This document shows, piece after piece, positions 8,256-16,218 of a stretch of 64,000 nt of DNA. This DNA is from Massilia yuzhufengensis (GTDB lineage: Bacteria > Pseudomonadota > Gammaproteobacteria > Burkholderiales > Burkholderiaceae_D): assembly GCF_900112225.1 (NCBI RefSeq), contig NZ_FOLD01000001.1:310001-374000 (forward strand). The letters run 5' to 3'. Numbering within the stretch: the stretch's first letter is position 1; every line of letters begins with the position of its first letter. The notes beneath the pieces were generated by a model. That model worked only from the letters and a program-made list of their open reading frames with translations, was not told the DNA's origin and made no database searches. A program made the position numbers and the translations under genes.

Positions 8256-9602
8256 ATGTCCCTACGTGAACGCCTTGCGATCTCGAACCAGGAGCGCCAG
8301 GCCGGCCAGGTCCCGGCCGAGACCAACAACCAGGCCTACCAGGAACTGAAGAAGCTGATGCACCAGATGATCCTGGACCGCATCGACCTCGAGCGCCTCA
8401 AGCGCCTGACCGCCGAGCAGTTCAAGCACGAGCTGGCGCTGCTGATCCAGCGCATCATCGAGGAAGAGCGCATCGTGCTGAACCAGCACGAGCGCCACCA
8501 CCTGGTGCTCGACATCCAGCACGAGATGCTCGGCTTCGGCCCGCTCGAGCCGCTGCTGAACGACCCTTCGGTGTCGGACATCCTGGTCAACACGTCCAGC
8601 AAGGTCTATGTGGAGCGGCGCGGCAAGCTCGAACTGACCGACATCACCTTCCACGACAACGCCCACCTGATGAAGATCATCGAGAAGATCGTCTCGCGCG
8701 TGGGCCGCCGCGTGGACGAGTCGAGCCCGATGGTCGATGCGCGCCTGCCGGACGGCTCGCGCGTCAATGCGATCATCCCGCCGCTGGCGGTGGACGGCCC
8801 GCTGCTGTCGATCCGGCGCTTCGGCACCAGCCCGCTGACGGTGCAGAACCTGCTCGACTATAAAAGCCTGACCCCGCCCATGATCAAGGTGCTGGAATGC
8901 CTGGGCGCGGCCAAGGTGAACATCCTGATCTCGGGCGGCACCGGCAGCGGCAAGACCACCTTGCTCAACCTGATTTCCGGTTTCATTCCCGCCAACGAGC
9001 GCATCGTGACGATCGAGGATGCGGCCGAACTGCAGCTGCGCCAGCCACACGTGGTGCGCCTGGAGACCCGCCCGCCCAACATCGAAGGCAAGGGCGAAGT
9101 GACCCAGCGCGCACTGGTGCGCAACGCGCTGCGGATGCGTCCCGACCGCATCATCCTGGGCGAGGTGCGCGGCGCCGAAGCGCTCGACATGCTGCAGGCG
9201 ATGAACACCGGCCACGAGGGCTCGCTGGCGACCATCCACTCGAACACCCCGCGCGACGCCCTGTCGCGGCTGGAGAACATGGTGAGCATGGCGGGCGTGA
9301 ACCTGACCGCGCGCGCGATCCGCCAGCAGATCGTGTCGGCGGTGACGGTGGTGGTGCAGGCCTCGCGCCTGACCGACGGCACGCGCAAGGTGGTCAGCCT
9401 GCAGGAGATCACCGGGATGGAGGGCGACATCATCTCGATGCAGGAAATCTACCGCTTCGAGCAGAGCGGGGTCGACCCCGACGGCAAGGTCAAGGGACGC
9501 TTCAGCGCCACCGGCGTGCGCCCCCGTTTCACCGAGCGCCTGCGGATGTATGGCGTGCCGGTGCCGGAAGACGCCTTCGATCCCGACCGGACCTTCGACT
9601 AG
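8256..9602 (+). CDS. cpaF: Tad pilus assembly ATPase CpaF/TadA
   Basis: A 448-residue secretion ATPase of the T2SS/T4SS superfamily that powers Flp pilus extension and perhaps retraction. Walker [10 protein letters not shown] is at 227-235, followed by the Asp box, Walker B ([16 protein letters not shown]) and His box ([12 protein letters not shown]). I place the start at the ATG at 8256 because AGGAG lies six bases before it; ATGs at 8232 and 8235 are also in frame. Confidence 0.95.
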   Translation: MSLRERLAISNQERQAGQVPAETNNQAYQELKKLMHQMILDRIDLERLKRLTAEQFKHELALLIQRIIEEERIVLNQHERHHLVLDIQHEMLGFGPLEPLLNDPSVSDILVNTSSKVYVERRGKLELTDITFHDNAHLMKIIEKIVSRVGRRVDESSPMVDARLPDGSRVNAIIPPLAVDGPLLSIRRFGTSPLTVQNLLDYKSLTPPMIKVLECLGAAKVNILISGGTGSGKTTLLNLISGFIPANERIVTIEDAAELQLRQPHVVRLETRPPNIEGKGEVTQRALVRNALRMRPDRIILGEVRGAEALDMLQAMNTGHEGSLATIHSNTPRDALSRLENMVSMAGVNLTARAIRQQIVSAVTVVVQASRLTDGTRKVVSLQEITGMEGDIISMQEIYRFEQSGVDPDGKVKGRFSATGVRPRFTERLRMYGVPVPEDAFDPDRTFD

Positions 9603-9612
9603 GGGAGGGACC

Positions 9613-10590
9613 ATGGACGCGGTCTTCTACGCTTTTGTCGTGTTCCTGTTCGCGGCGGCAGTCCTCGCGATCGAGGGCGCCTACCTGTGGTGGATGGGTA
9701 CCCACGGCGCGGCGGCGCGCCGGGTGGCGCGCCGGCTGCAGGTGATGTCCGGCTCGCCCGGGCGCAGCGGCGAACGGATTTCGATCCTCAAGCAGCGCCC
9801 ATTCAGCCGCCATGCCGCCTTCGACCGGCTGCTGCACCGGGTGAAGCTGGCGCACCGGATCGATGCGCTGCTGGTGCAGGCGGGCGCCACGACCACGGTC
9901 GGGCAGTTCCTGGCCTGGTCGGCCGGCTGCATGGGCGGCGTGGTGCTGCTGTCGTTCGCCTGGCCGCTGCCGGCGCCGGTGCGCATCGTCGTGGCCGCGC
10001 TCGGGCTGGTGCTGCCGTGGATTTTGCTGCGCCGTGCGCGCCAGCGGCGGCTGCTGCGCATCGAGCAGCAGCTGCCCGACGCCGCCGACTTCATCGCGCG
10101 CGCGCTGCGCGCCGGCCACTCGTTCAGCAATGTGCTGCAGATCGTCGGCAACGAGCTGTCCGAGCCGCTCAGCGGCGAGTTCCGCATCGCGCGCGAAGAA
10201 ATCAACTACGGCGTGCCGATGAACGAAGCATTGCACGCCATGGCCGCGCGCATCCCGCTCACCGACCTGCGCTACCTGATCATCGCGGTCCTGATCCAGC
10301 GCGAATCGGGCGGCAATCTGGCAGAGATCCTGGGCAATATCAGCCAGATCATCCGCGCCCGCCTGAAGCTGGTGGCGCATGTGCGCGTGCTGTCGGCCGA
10401 AGGCCGGATGTCGGCCTGGATCCTCGGCCTGCTGCCGTTTTGCGTGCTCGGCGTGATGCTGGTGTCGAATCCCCAGTATGTGAGCATGCTCTGGACCGAG
10501 CCGAAAGGGCAGCGCATGCTCTGGTACAGCCTGGGCATGCTGCTGGTCGGCGTGGTCTGGCTGCGCAAGATCATCCGTATCCGTATCTGA
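9613..10590 (+). CDS. tadB: Flp pilus inner-membrane platform protein TadB
   Basis: A 325-residue protein with an N-terminal membrane span, a further hydrophobic pair before the T2SSF domain (RIEQQLPDAADFIARALRAGHSF) and C-terminal spans. It forms the inner-membrane platform with TadC. The ATG at 9613 follows GGGGAGGGA directly downstream of the cpaF stop. Confidence 0.93.
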   Translation: MDAVFYAFVVFLFAAAVLAIEGAYLWWMGTHGAAARRVARRLQVMSGSPGRSGERISILKQRPFSRHAAFDRLLHRVKLAHRIDALLVQAGATTTVGQFLAWSAGCMGGVVLLSFAWPLPAPVRIVVAALGLVLPWILLRRARQRRLLRIEQQLPDAADFIARALRAGHSFSNVLQIVGNELSEPLSGEFRIAREEINYGVPMNEALHAMAARIPLTDLRYLIIAVLIQRESGGNLAEILGNISQIIRARLKLVAHVRVLSAEGRMSAWILGLLPFCVLGVMLVSNPQYVSMLWTEPKGQRMLWYSLGMLLVGVVWLRKIIRIRI

Positions 10591-10620
10591 GTCCGGCCCG
10601 CGTTCTACTCAGAGGTGACC

Positions 10621-11562
10621 ATGACATCTTCCCTGCTGATCTTCCTGTTCGTCGTCCTGTGCGTCGTTGCCGGCCTGGCGTGGCTCGGCGTGGCGCTGTT
10701 CGCGCCGCTCGCCCTGCGCGAGCGCCTGCGGCATTTCCTCGGCAGCGCCGAACCGAGCCACGCCGATCCCGGCGGCGGCTGGGTCGAGCGCGTGGCCACC
10801 GTCGCCAAGCCGCTGACCCGGCTGTCGATTCCCGACGAAGGCTGGGAAAAATCGGCGCTGCGCACGCGCTTCATGAACGCCGGCTGGCGCAGGCCGTCGG
10901 CGCCGACGCTGTATTTCGCGTCCAAGACCGGGCTGGCGCTGTTGCTGCCGGCGCTGGCGGCGCCGTTTGCCGTGATCTACAGCGCCGCGCTCAACGGCAA
11001 CCGCCTGCTGGCGCTGCTGCTGGCGGCAGCGGCGCTCGGCTACTACGTGCCGAACATCGTCCTCGAGCGGATCGTGCTGCGCCGCCGGCGCGAGATCTTC
11101 GAAACCATCCCGGACGCGCTCGACCTGCTGACGGTCTGCGTCGAAGCCGGCCTGAGCCTGGAACGGGCGCTGGTCAAGGTGGCCGGTGAAATCCATATCA
11201 AGAGCGCCGTGCTGGCCCAGGAACTGCAACTGGTGCTGATGGAAATGCGGGCCGGCTTCACCAAGGAGAAGGCGCTACGCAATTTCGCGCTGCGTTCGGG
11301 CGTCGAGGACGTCGACACCCTGGTGGCCATGCTGATCCAGTCCGAGCGCTTCGGCACCAGCGTCGGCGACTCGCTGCGCGTGCACTCCGATAACCTGCGC
11401 CACAAGCGGCGCATGCTGGCCGAGGAGTGCGCCGCCAAGATCGGACTGAAGCTGCTGTTCCCCCTGATTTTCTGCATTTTCCCGATGCTGCTGATGGTGC
11501 TGCTCGGTCCCGCCGCGATCCAGATCTCGCGGACCCTGGGCGCGCTGCCCGGCGCACGTTGA
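10621..11562 (+). CDS. tadC: Flp pilus inner-membrane platform protein TadC
   Basis: A 313-residue T2SSF-domain membrane protein (FETIPDALDLLTVCVEAGLSL, then a second conserved block around GDSLRVHSDNLRHKRRMLAEE) with hydrophobic segments at both ends. The ATG at 10621 has AGAGGTG upstream; a GTG at 10615 is also in frame but would occlude that site. Confidence 0.93.
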   Translation: MTSSLLIFLFVVLCVVAGLAWLGVALFAPLALRERLRHFLGSAEPSHADPGGGWVERVATVAKPLTRLSIPDEGWEKSALRTRFMNAGWRRPSAPTLYFASKTGLALLLPALAAPFAVIYSAALNGNRLLALLLAAAALGYYVPNIVLERIVLRRRREIFETIPDALDLLTVCVEAGLSLERALVKVAGEIHIKSAVLAQELQLVLMEMRAGFTKEKALRNFALRSGVEDVDTLVAMLIQSERFGTSVGDSLRVHSDNLRHKRRMLAEECAAKIGLKLLFPLIFCIFPMLLMVLLGPAAIQISRTLGALPGAR

Positions 11563-11579
11563 ACACGAAGGAGCCCGCA

Positions 11580-12680
11580 ATGCGAACACCCCCCTTACTC
11601 ACCCTCGCCACCCGGCTGGCGCTGTTGTGCGCCGGCGCCGGCCTGGTCGCCTGCGCACCCTTTGGCGCCCGGGTCGCCTTCGATGGCGCGGTGCCGGCCG
11701 CGGACGATGCCTATCTCGCCGGCCGCAACCACCACCTGGCGCGCCGCTACGACGAAGCGCGCGTCGCCTACCAGGCCGCGCTCAAGTCGGCGCCGGAGCA
11801 TGTCAACGCGCGCAACGGGCTGGCCACGCTGCACGCCGAACAGCGCGAATTCGGCGCCGCGATCGCGTTGTGGCGCGCCCTGACCGAATCGCTGACCCTG
11901 GCCTCCGGCCCCGGCAAGGCCTACCTGTTCAGCAACCTGGGGCACGCCTACTTCCTCAGCGGCGATTACGACCAGGCCCTGGTCGCGCTTGAAAAAGCCT
12001 GCCTGCTCGACCCGCTGAACCACCGTTCCTGGGAGCTGCTGGGCGACACCTTGCGCAAACTCGGGCGCGAAGAGCGCGCCCAGCAAATGCTGGGCCAGGC
12101 CAAGGCCCTGCGGGCGCACGATTTCCGCGCCGACTACGCGGCCACCGGCGGCCAGAGCCCGGTGGCGGCGATCGAGCGCGCCGTCAAGGCCCCCGGGCGC
12201 GCGGATCCGGGCTGGGGCCACGCCCAGCTGCACGTCGGGGTCGACGGGATGCTGGAGCTGCGGCGCGACGCGGCGCCGTCGCTGCCATCGGCGCCGCTGC
12301 CGGCACCGGCGGCCCCGGGCGCGGCGGCGCCGGTGCTGGCGCTGGTCGAGATCCGCAATGGCAACGGGGTGAAAGGCATGGCGCGCACCCTGGCGCGCCA
12401 GATCGGCAGCGGCGAACTGAAAGTCATGCGCCTGTCGAACCAGCGCGGCTACGCCGTGCGGCGCACCCGCATCGAATACGACCCGGCGCACCGGGCCGCG
12501 GCCGAGCGCCTGGCCAGCCGCTTCGGCACGGCCGTGCTGCAGGAAGTGGCGGACTGTGCGCCCGCCAACCTGCGCGTGGTGATCGGGCGCGATATCGCGC
12601 GGCGCGGTTTTGCGCTGCGCCCGCCGGTGCCGGCCATGGACAACGCGGCCTTGACCCTGGCGGCGAACAAACCTGGTTGA
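11580..12680 (+). CDS. tadD: TadD-like TPR lipoprotein with C-terminal LytR_C-type domain
   Basis: A 366-residue lipoprotein (lipobox LVAC, Cys25). Residues ~40-190 hold tetratricopeptide repeats (AYLAGRNHHLARRYDEARVAY; LFSNLGHAYFLSGDYDQAL) as in TadD pilotins. After an Ala/Pro linker, residues ~255-345 (VEIRNGNGVKGMARTLARQIG ... RIEYDPAHRAAAERLASRF) look like the LytR/CpsA/Psr C-terminal domain. That module is not part of classical TadD and may bind peptidoglycan or a partner. AAGGAG is upstream of the ATG at 11580. This is the last recognisable Tad gene here. Confidence 0.82.
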   Translation: MRTPPLLTLATRLALLCAGAGLVACAPFGARVAFDGAVPAADDAYLAGRNHHLARRYDEARVAYQAALKSAPEHVNARNGLATLHAEQREFGAAIALWRALTESLTLASGPGKAYLFSNLGHAYFLSGDYDQALVALEKACLLDPLNHRSWELLGDTLRKLGREERAQQMLGQAKALRAHDFRADYAATGGQSPVAAIERAVKAPGRADPGWGHAQLHVGVDGMLELRRDAAPSLPSAPLPAPAAPGAAAPVLALVEIRNGNGVKGMARTLARQIGSGELKVMRLSNQRGYAVRRTRIEYDPAHRAAAERLASRFGTAVLQEVADCAPANLRVVIGRDIARRGFALRPPVPAMDNAALTLAANKPG

Positions 12681-12730
12681 AAAAAGCTCCGTCCGCACGT
12701 TTGTTCAGCATCAAACGCGTATGACGCGCG

Positions 12731-12764
12731 CCCGGGAGAATGCGTTGAACAGCCTTCTCCCGGG
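12731..12764 (+). promoter_or_regulatory. Perfect inverted repeat covering the ribosome site of the BON gene
   Basis: CCCGGGAGAA (12731-12740) and TTCTCCCGGG (12755-12764) form a 10-bp stem with a 14-base loop. The right arm overlaps CGGGAG, the apparent Shine-Dalgarno sequence for the ATG at 12773. Folding of the RNA would hide the site. There is no T-run, so it does not look like a terminator. Confidence 0.55.
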
Positions 12765-12772
12765 AGCCTTCC

Positions 12773-13099
12773 ATGCATTATTCCTACCGTCTCTACCTCA
12801 TCCTCGCCGGCCTGGTGCTGGCCGTGCTCACCGCCTGCGCGCCCACCGCCACGCGCCAGGGCACGGGCGAATACATCGACGACGCGGTCATCAGCAGCCG
12901 CGTCAAGGCCGCGTTCGCCGCCGATCCCGGGGTCAAGGCCACCGAAGTCCAGGTCGAAACCTTCAAGGGCACGGTACAGCTCAGCGGCTTCGTCGAGTCG
13001 GCCGAAAGCGCCGTGCGGGCGGCGCAGATCGCGCGCGATGTCCCCGGCGTCAAGGAAGTCCGCAATGCGATGGTGACCAAGGAAGCAGGGCGCCAGTAG
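12773..13099 (+). CDS. BON-domain lipoprotein
   Basis: A 108-residue lipoprotein (lipobox LTAC, Cys22) with a single BON domain (DDAVISSRVKAAFAADPGV ... VQLSGFVES...AAQIARDVPGV). Relatives such as OsmY and DolP associate with the outer membrane and phospholipids and are often induced by osmotic or envelope stress. It is separated from the Tad genes by 92 bases and a hairpin, so it is probably an independent gene. Confidence 0.88.
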   Translation: MHYSYRLYLILAGLVLAVLTACAPTATRQGTGEYIDDAVISSRVKAAFAADPGVKATEVQVETFKGTVQLSGFVESAESAVRAAQIARDVPGVKEVRNAMVTKEAGRQ

Positions 13100-13147
13100 G
13101 GCAGGGCCCCTGGCGGCTTTCGGTGCTGCCTGCTGGCGCGGGCTGGC

Positions 13148-13915
13148 TTATTTCCAGGACACCTTGCCCATGCCGTTGGCGCTGACGTTGCGGCTGGCCG
13201 GGTTGCCGTACACGGTGGCCGAGCCCATGCCGTTCAGGTCGACGTCGGCGGCGCGGCTCGCGTACACGGTGGCGCCACCGAGGCCGTTCATGTCCAGGTC
13301 GACCGACTCGGCGCGCAGGCCCTGCGCTTCCAGGCTGCCGACACCGGCCAGCTTGGCGCGCAGCAGCTTGCTCTCGCCGCTGACGCTGATGCGGCCGGCG
13401 CCGCGCAGGCTCAGGTCGACGCGGTCGGCGCGGATGCCGTTGAAGGTCAGCCCGCCCACGCCGCCCAGGCGGGCGTCGACGTTGCGGTAGTTGCTGTTCA
13501 CGGTCACCGAGCCGGCGCCATCCAGGGCCACCTCGATGGCATTGCCGGTAAACCCCGTGACGGTGGAGGCGCCCACGCCGTGCGACGTGAACGCGGATAA
13601 ATTCGGCACGGTCAGCTCGGCGCGCAGCTTCTCGTGCACATCGTTGTTGCGGGTGTTGAAGGATTCGGTACCGATTTCCAGCGTGTCGCCGCGCTGCGAG
13701 GTGGTGATGCGCTGCACGTAGCGGCGGTCGCCCGACACCACCAGCGATGGCGTGTTGCCCTGGCGTAGCACGAGGTCGACGATACCGCCCAGTTTTACCT
13801 TGGTGACCCTGGCGTCGACGCTGCGGTTTTCGCGCACCACCTCATCGGCCAGGGATGGGCTGGCAACCAGTGCGAGCGTGGCGGCGACGGCGGCGGCACT
13901 CAACAGTTTTTTCAT
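13148..13915 (-). CDS. DUF2807 (head-GIN / putative auto-transporter adhesin-like) periplasmic protein
   Basis: A 255-residue protein with a clear signal peptide (MKKLLSAAAVAATLALVASPSLA) and GGAG eleven bases before the ATG at 13915; the frame stays open upstream but that part has no support. Residues ~125-255 consist of about six degenerate repeats of roughly 20 residues built on G[AVLM]G (DGAGSVTV, RGAGRISV, AGVGSLEA, NGLGGATV, NGMGSATV, NGMGKVSW), predicted to form a right-handed beta-helix. Function unknown; family members are thought to be envelope or adhesion related. Confidence 0.85.
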   Translation of the reverse strand: MKKLLSAAAVAATLALVASPSLADEVVRENRSVDARVTKVKLGGIVDLVLRQGNTPSLVVSGDRRYVQRITTSQRGDTLEIGTESFNTRNNDVHEKLRAELTVPNLSAFTSHGVGASTVTGFTGNAIEVALDGAGSVTVNSNYRNVDARLGGVGGLTFNGIRADRVDLSLRGAGRISVSGESKLLRAKLAGVGSLEAQGLRAESVDLDMNGLGGATVYASRAADVDLNGMGSATVYGNPASRNVSANGMGKVSWK

Positions 13916-14055
13916 GCTTGTTCTCCGGTAGGGTGGCATTGACACCACGATAGGCCGCGGCCAAGCGCCGCCCGCGGCGATTGCGATGAACTGCGCAATC
14001 CGCGCCCTGGAGCGTAGAAAAGCCGGCATGGCGCCGGCCCGGGCGGCGCAGCGGC

Positions 14056-14880
14056 TCAGAGCGCAGGCGCGGCGCGCCGGTACACGCGCACATAGTCCAC
14101 CAGCATCCGCTGCGGCAGCACCGTGCTGCTGTCCGGATAGCCGGGCCAGAGGCCGCCGACGGCCAGGTTCAGCAGCACGAAGAAGGGTTGCTCGAAGACC
14201 CAGTCGCCCTTGACCAGGTCGGGGCGCGCCGTGTGGTACAGGATGCCATCGCGGTACCAGCGGATCTCGCCGCGCTCCCACTCCACCGCATATACATGGT
14301 AGTCGTCGGCATAGATGCCGGTCGCCAGCGGCGACTGCCCGCTGAAGGCCTTGTCGCCCGAGTAGCCCGGCCCGTGCAGCGTGCCATGCACGATCGCCGG
14401 CTCCTTGCCGATGTTCTCCATGATGTCGATCTCGCCGCCGCGCGGCCACCCCTGCTTCTCGATGGCGGCGCCCAGCATCCAGAAGGCCGGCCAGATGCCC
14501 TGTCCCTTCGGCACCTTGATGCGCGCCTCGAAACGGCCGTGCAGCTGTTCCATCAGGCCGGCCGTCTTGATCCGCGCCGACGTGTAGTCGCTGCCCTCGT
14601 AGCGTTCGCGGCGCGCCTCGATCACCAGCTTGCCATCCTCCAGCCGCAGGTTCTCCGGCCGGCCCGTGTAATGCTGCAGCTCCTTGTTGCCCCAGCCGTG
14701 GCCGCCGGTTTCCGCGACCCACTTGCCGGGGTCGAGCCGGGCGCCATCGAATTCGTCGCTCCAGGCCAGCGTCCAGCCGGCAGGGATGGTAACGGCGGGG
14801 GGCACGGCGGCTGGCGGGGTGGCGCAGGCCGCCAGGGAAGCGAGCGCGAGCAGCGCGAGGACAATACGGGCGGGTGTCAT
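14056..14880 (-). CDS. GH16 family endo-beta-glucanase lipoprotein (laminarinase-like)
   Basis: A 274-residue protein with lipobox LAAC (Cys19). The GH16 catalytic signature is GEIDIMENIG with Glu150 as nucleophile, Asp152 and Glu155 as acid/base. Aromatic substrate-binding patches (GIWPAFWMLG; YHVYAVEWERGEIRWYRDG) fit beta-1,3 or mixed-linkage glucan hydrolases. It is likely anchored to the outer membrane and cuts polysaccharide outside the cell. AAGGAG precedes the ATG at 14880. It lies 16 bases downstream of the deacetylase gene, so the two form an operon. Confidence 0.9.
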   Translation of the reverse strand: MTPARIVLALLALASLAACATPPAAVPPAVTIPAGWTLAWSDEFDGARLDPGKWVAETGGHGWGNKELQHYTGRPENLRLEDGKLVIEARRERYEGSDYTSARIKTAGLMEQLHGRFEARIKVPKGQGIWPAFWMLGAAIEKQGWPRGGEIDIMENIGKEPAIVHGTLHGPGYSGDKAFSGQSPLATGIYADDYHVYAVEWERGEIRWYRDGILYHTARPDLVKGDWVFEQPFFVLLNLAVGGLWPGYPDSSTVLPQRMLVDYVRVYRRAAPAL

Positions 14881-14896
14881 ACGTCTCCTTGTGGCG

Positions 14897-15763
14897 TCAG
14901 CGCGCGGCAGGCAGGCGTGCCTGTTCCCGCCTGACGTGTTGCATGATGTTGAGGAAGGTATCGGTCCACACCAGCTGGCGGTTGTCGGCCAGGAAGCGGA
15001 CCAGTTCTTCATGGGCCTGCGAGGACACCGTCAGGTAATCGCCGCCGATGCCGTGAAACGTAAAATTGACCATCGTGCCGCGCTGCGCGGCCTGGCGCAC
15101 GATGGCGATCAGCGCGGCGCCGCTGCTGCCTTCCGGCGCCGCGACCGGCACCGCCAGCGGATCGAGCGTGGCCATCGCATCGATCACGCCGGTCCCGCCG
15201 CCGACCTTCACCGCGACAAACGCCGCGCGCACCGCAGGCAGATAGTCACGCCCGCCGGCCAGGGTATCGCCACAGGGCAGGGTATAGGTGCGCTCCTGGC
15301 GCCCGTCGATGGCCGCCAGCATCGTATTGGCCAGCAGCACCTGGTCGCGCATCTGCTCGACGCTGGTGGTGTCGAGGTTGCGGTGCGGCGCGACCCAGTC
15401 GCGCCCGGGTTTGCTGCGCGCGCATTGGTGGAACAGGCTGTGGTTGCCCAGTTCGTGTCCACGGCGCGCCGCCGCGCGCCAGTGTTCCATCCGCAGCGCG
15501 ACCGACGGGTTCGACATCTGCAGGTAGAAACTGCCCTTGAGTCCGTACTTGTCGAGGGTGGGGATGGCATGGTCGAGCTGCGAATCGAGGGCGTCGTCGT
15601 AGGCCAGGCTGACCGCCGCCCGGGCGCCGTGCGGCCATGCGAAGGCCGGGCCCGCATCAGCCGCGAAGGCCGGTCCGCCGCCCGCCAGGCCGGCGCACAC
15701 GGCCAGCACGGCAAGGACGCGCCGGCGGTGGTGCAGCGCGTTCGGGTGTCCACATCGCTCCAT
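14897..15763 (-). CDS. Secreted polysaccharide deacetylase (NodB/CE4-like)
   Basis: A 288-residue protein from the ATG at 15763 (AAAGGAG close upstream), with a signal peptide ending near GGGPAFA. NodB-fold motifs are visible: SLAYDDAL (metal and catalytic Asp) and HELGNHSLFHQC (HSxxH metal ligands). It would remove acetyl groups from a polysaccharide. First gene of an operon with the GH16 enzyme, suggesting that the substrate or its partner glycan is acetylated. The frame is open to 15844, but that stretch contains a LacI-type operator and promoter, so the shorter form is preferred. Confidence 0.82.
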   Translation of the reverse strand: MERCGHPNALHHRRRVLAVLAVCAGLAGGGPAFAADAGPAFAWPHGARAAVSLAYDDALDSQLDHAIPTLDKYGLKGSFYLQMSNPSVALRMEHWRAAARRGHELGNHSLFHQCARSKPGRDWVAPHRNLDTTSVEQMRDQVLLANTMLAAIDGRQERTYTLPCGDTLAGGRDYLPAVRAAFVAVKVGGGTGVIDAMATLDPLAVPVAAPEGSSGAALIAIVRQAAQRGTMVNFTFHGIGGDYLTVSSQAHEELVRFLADNRQLVWTDTFLNIMQHVRREQARLPAAR

Positions 15764-15787
15764 ATGCTCCTTTGCCTGGCCAGTATT

Positions 15788-15801
15788 TGGAAACGTTCCC
15801 A
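15788..15801. promoter_or_regulatory. LacI-type operator upstream of the deacetylase/GH16 operon
   Basis: TGGAAACGTTCCCA, a near-palindrome (6 of 7 base pairs symmetrical) with the central CG typical of LacI-family sites. It shares the core GGAAACGTT with the sites at 15997 and 37544. It lies 25-38 bases upstream of the start codon. Confidence 0.65.
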
Positions 15802-15815
15802 TTGTCGTCTGCGCA

Positions 15816-15844
15816 ATAGTGCACCGAGGTGTTTGGCGTGTCAA
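15816..15844 (-). promoter_or_regulatory. Candidate promoter of the deacetylase/GH16 operon
   Basis: On the minus strand a perfect TTGACA (15844-15839) is followed after 17 bases by CACTAT (15821-15816), a weak -10 (3 of 6). The LacI-type site at 15801-15788 begins about 15 bases downstream, where a bound repressor would block transcription. Confidence 0.4.
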
Positions 15845-15942
15845 TTGCGGCGTCGCGGCGCGCGCCGCACGGACCCGCCGCCATTTATCCCCTGTCGCCA
15901 GCTGGGGTGTTGCAAAACAGCCGCAGTGGACCGCCTACCGAC

Positions 15943-15956
15943 ACGGAATATTCCGT
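15943..15956. promoter_or_regulatory. 14-bp palindrome overlapping the -35 of the TonB receptor promoter
   Basis: ACGGAATATTCCGT is a perfect palindrome whose last base is the first T of the -35 TTGACA. It differs from the LacI-type sites, so it could bind a second regulator. Confidence 0.45.
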
Positions 15957-15984
15957 TGACAATTTTTTTTTCCAACCCTAATAT
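15956..15984 (+). promoter_or_regulatory. Sigma70 promoter of the TonB receptor gene
   Basis: TTGACA (15956-15961), a 17-base T-rich spacer and TAATAT (15979-15984): consensus -35 and 5 of 6 at -10. The expected start is near 15991, just upstream of the operator at 15997. Confidence 0.8.
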
Positions 15985-15996
15985 TCAGACAACTCG

Positions 15997-16014
15997 CATG
16001 GAAACGTTTCCATG
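15997..16014. promoter_or_regulatory. LacI-family operator at the TonB receptor transcription start
   Basis: CATGGAAACGTTTCCATG is an 18-bp perfect palindrome with a central CG, about +7 to +24 relative to the predicted start. This is a classical repressor position. The likely ligand-responsive regulator is the LacI protein encoded at 32303-33331. Confidence 0.75.
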
Positions 16015-16218
16015 CCCCGGAAAGCGCGCTCGAACAACGCGGCTCTCGCCGACCAGCCTGGCAGCAGCCGGCACGGTGGCGAAGCGGCGCCGGAGCGGGG
16101 GAGGAAGCAGGACGACAGCATGAGCGCCGGCAGCGTGCAGCGATGGTTGGGGCCGGCAGTGGTAGTGGAGACACCGTTGGTGGGTGACGGTCAAAATTTA
16201 AAAAAACAGGAGAGCACC

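Larger units (their letters stand above)
15764..16218. other. 455-base divergent control region (deacetylase operon / TonB receptor)
   Basis: It contains two divergent promoters, two LacI-type operators (15788, 15997) and a separate palindrome (15943). The segment 16015-16200 is a long leader before the receptor start; an in-frame ATG at 16012 lies inside the operator, lacks a ribosome site and is not followed by a signal peptide. I see no gene here. Confidence 0.7.

Noticed and set aside
16012..16218. N-terminal extension of the TonB receptor from an ATG at 16012
   Set aside because: The codon lies within the operator palindrome, has no ribosome site, and the signal peptide begins at 16219.
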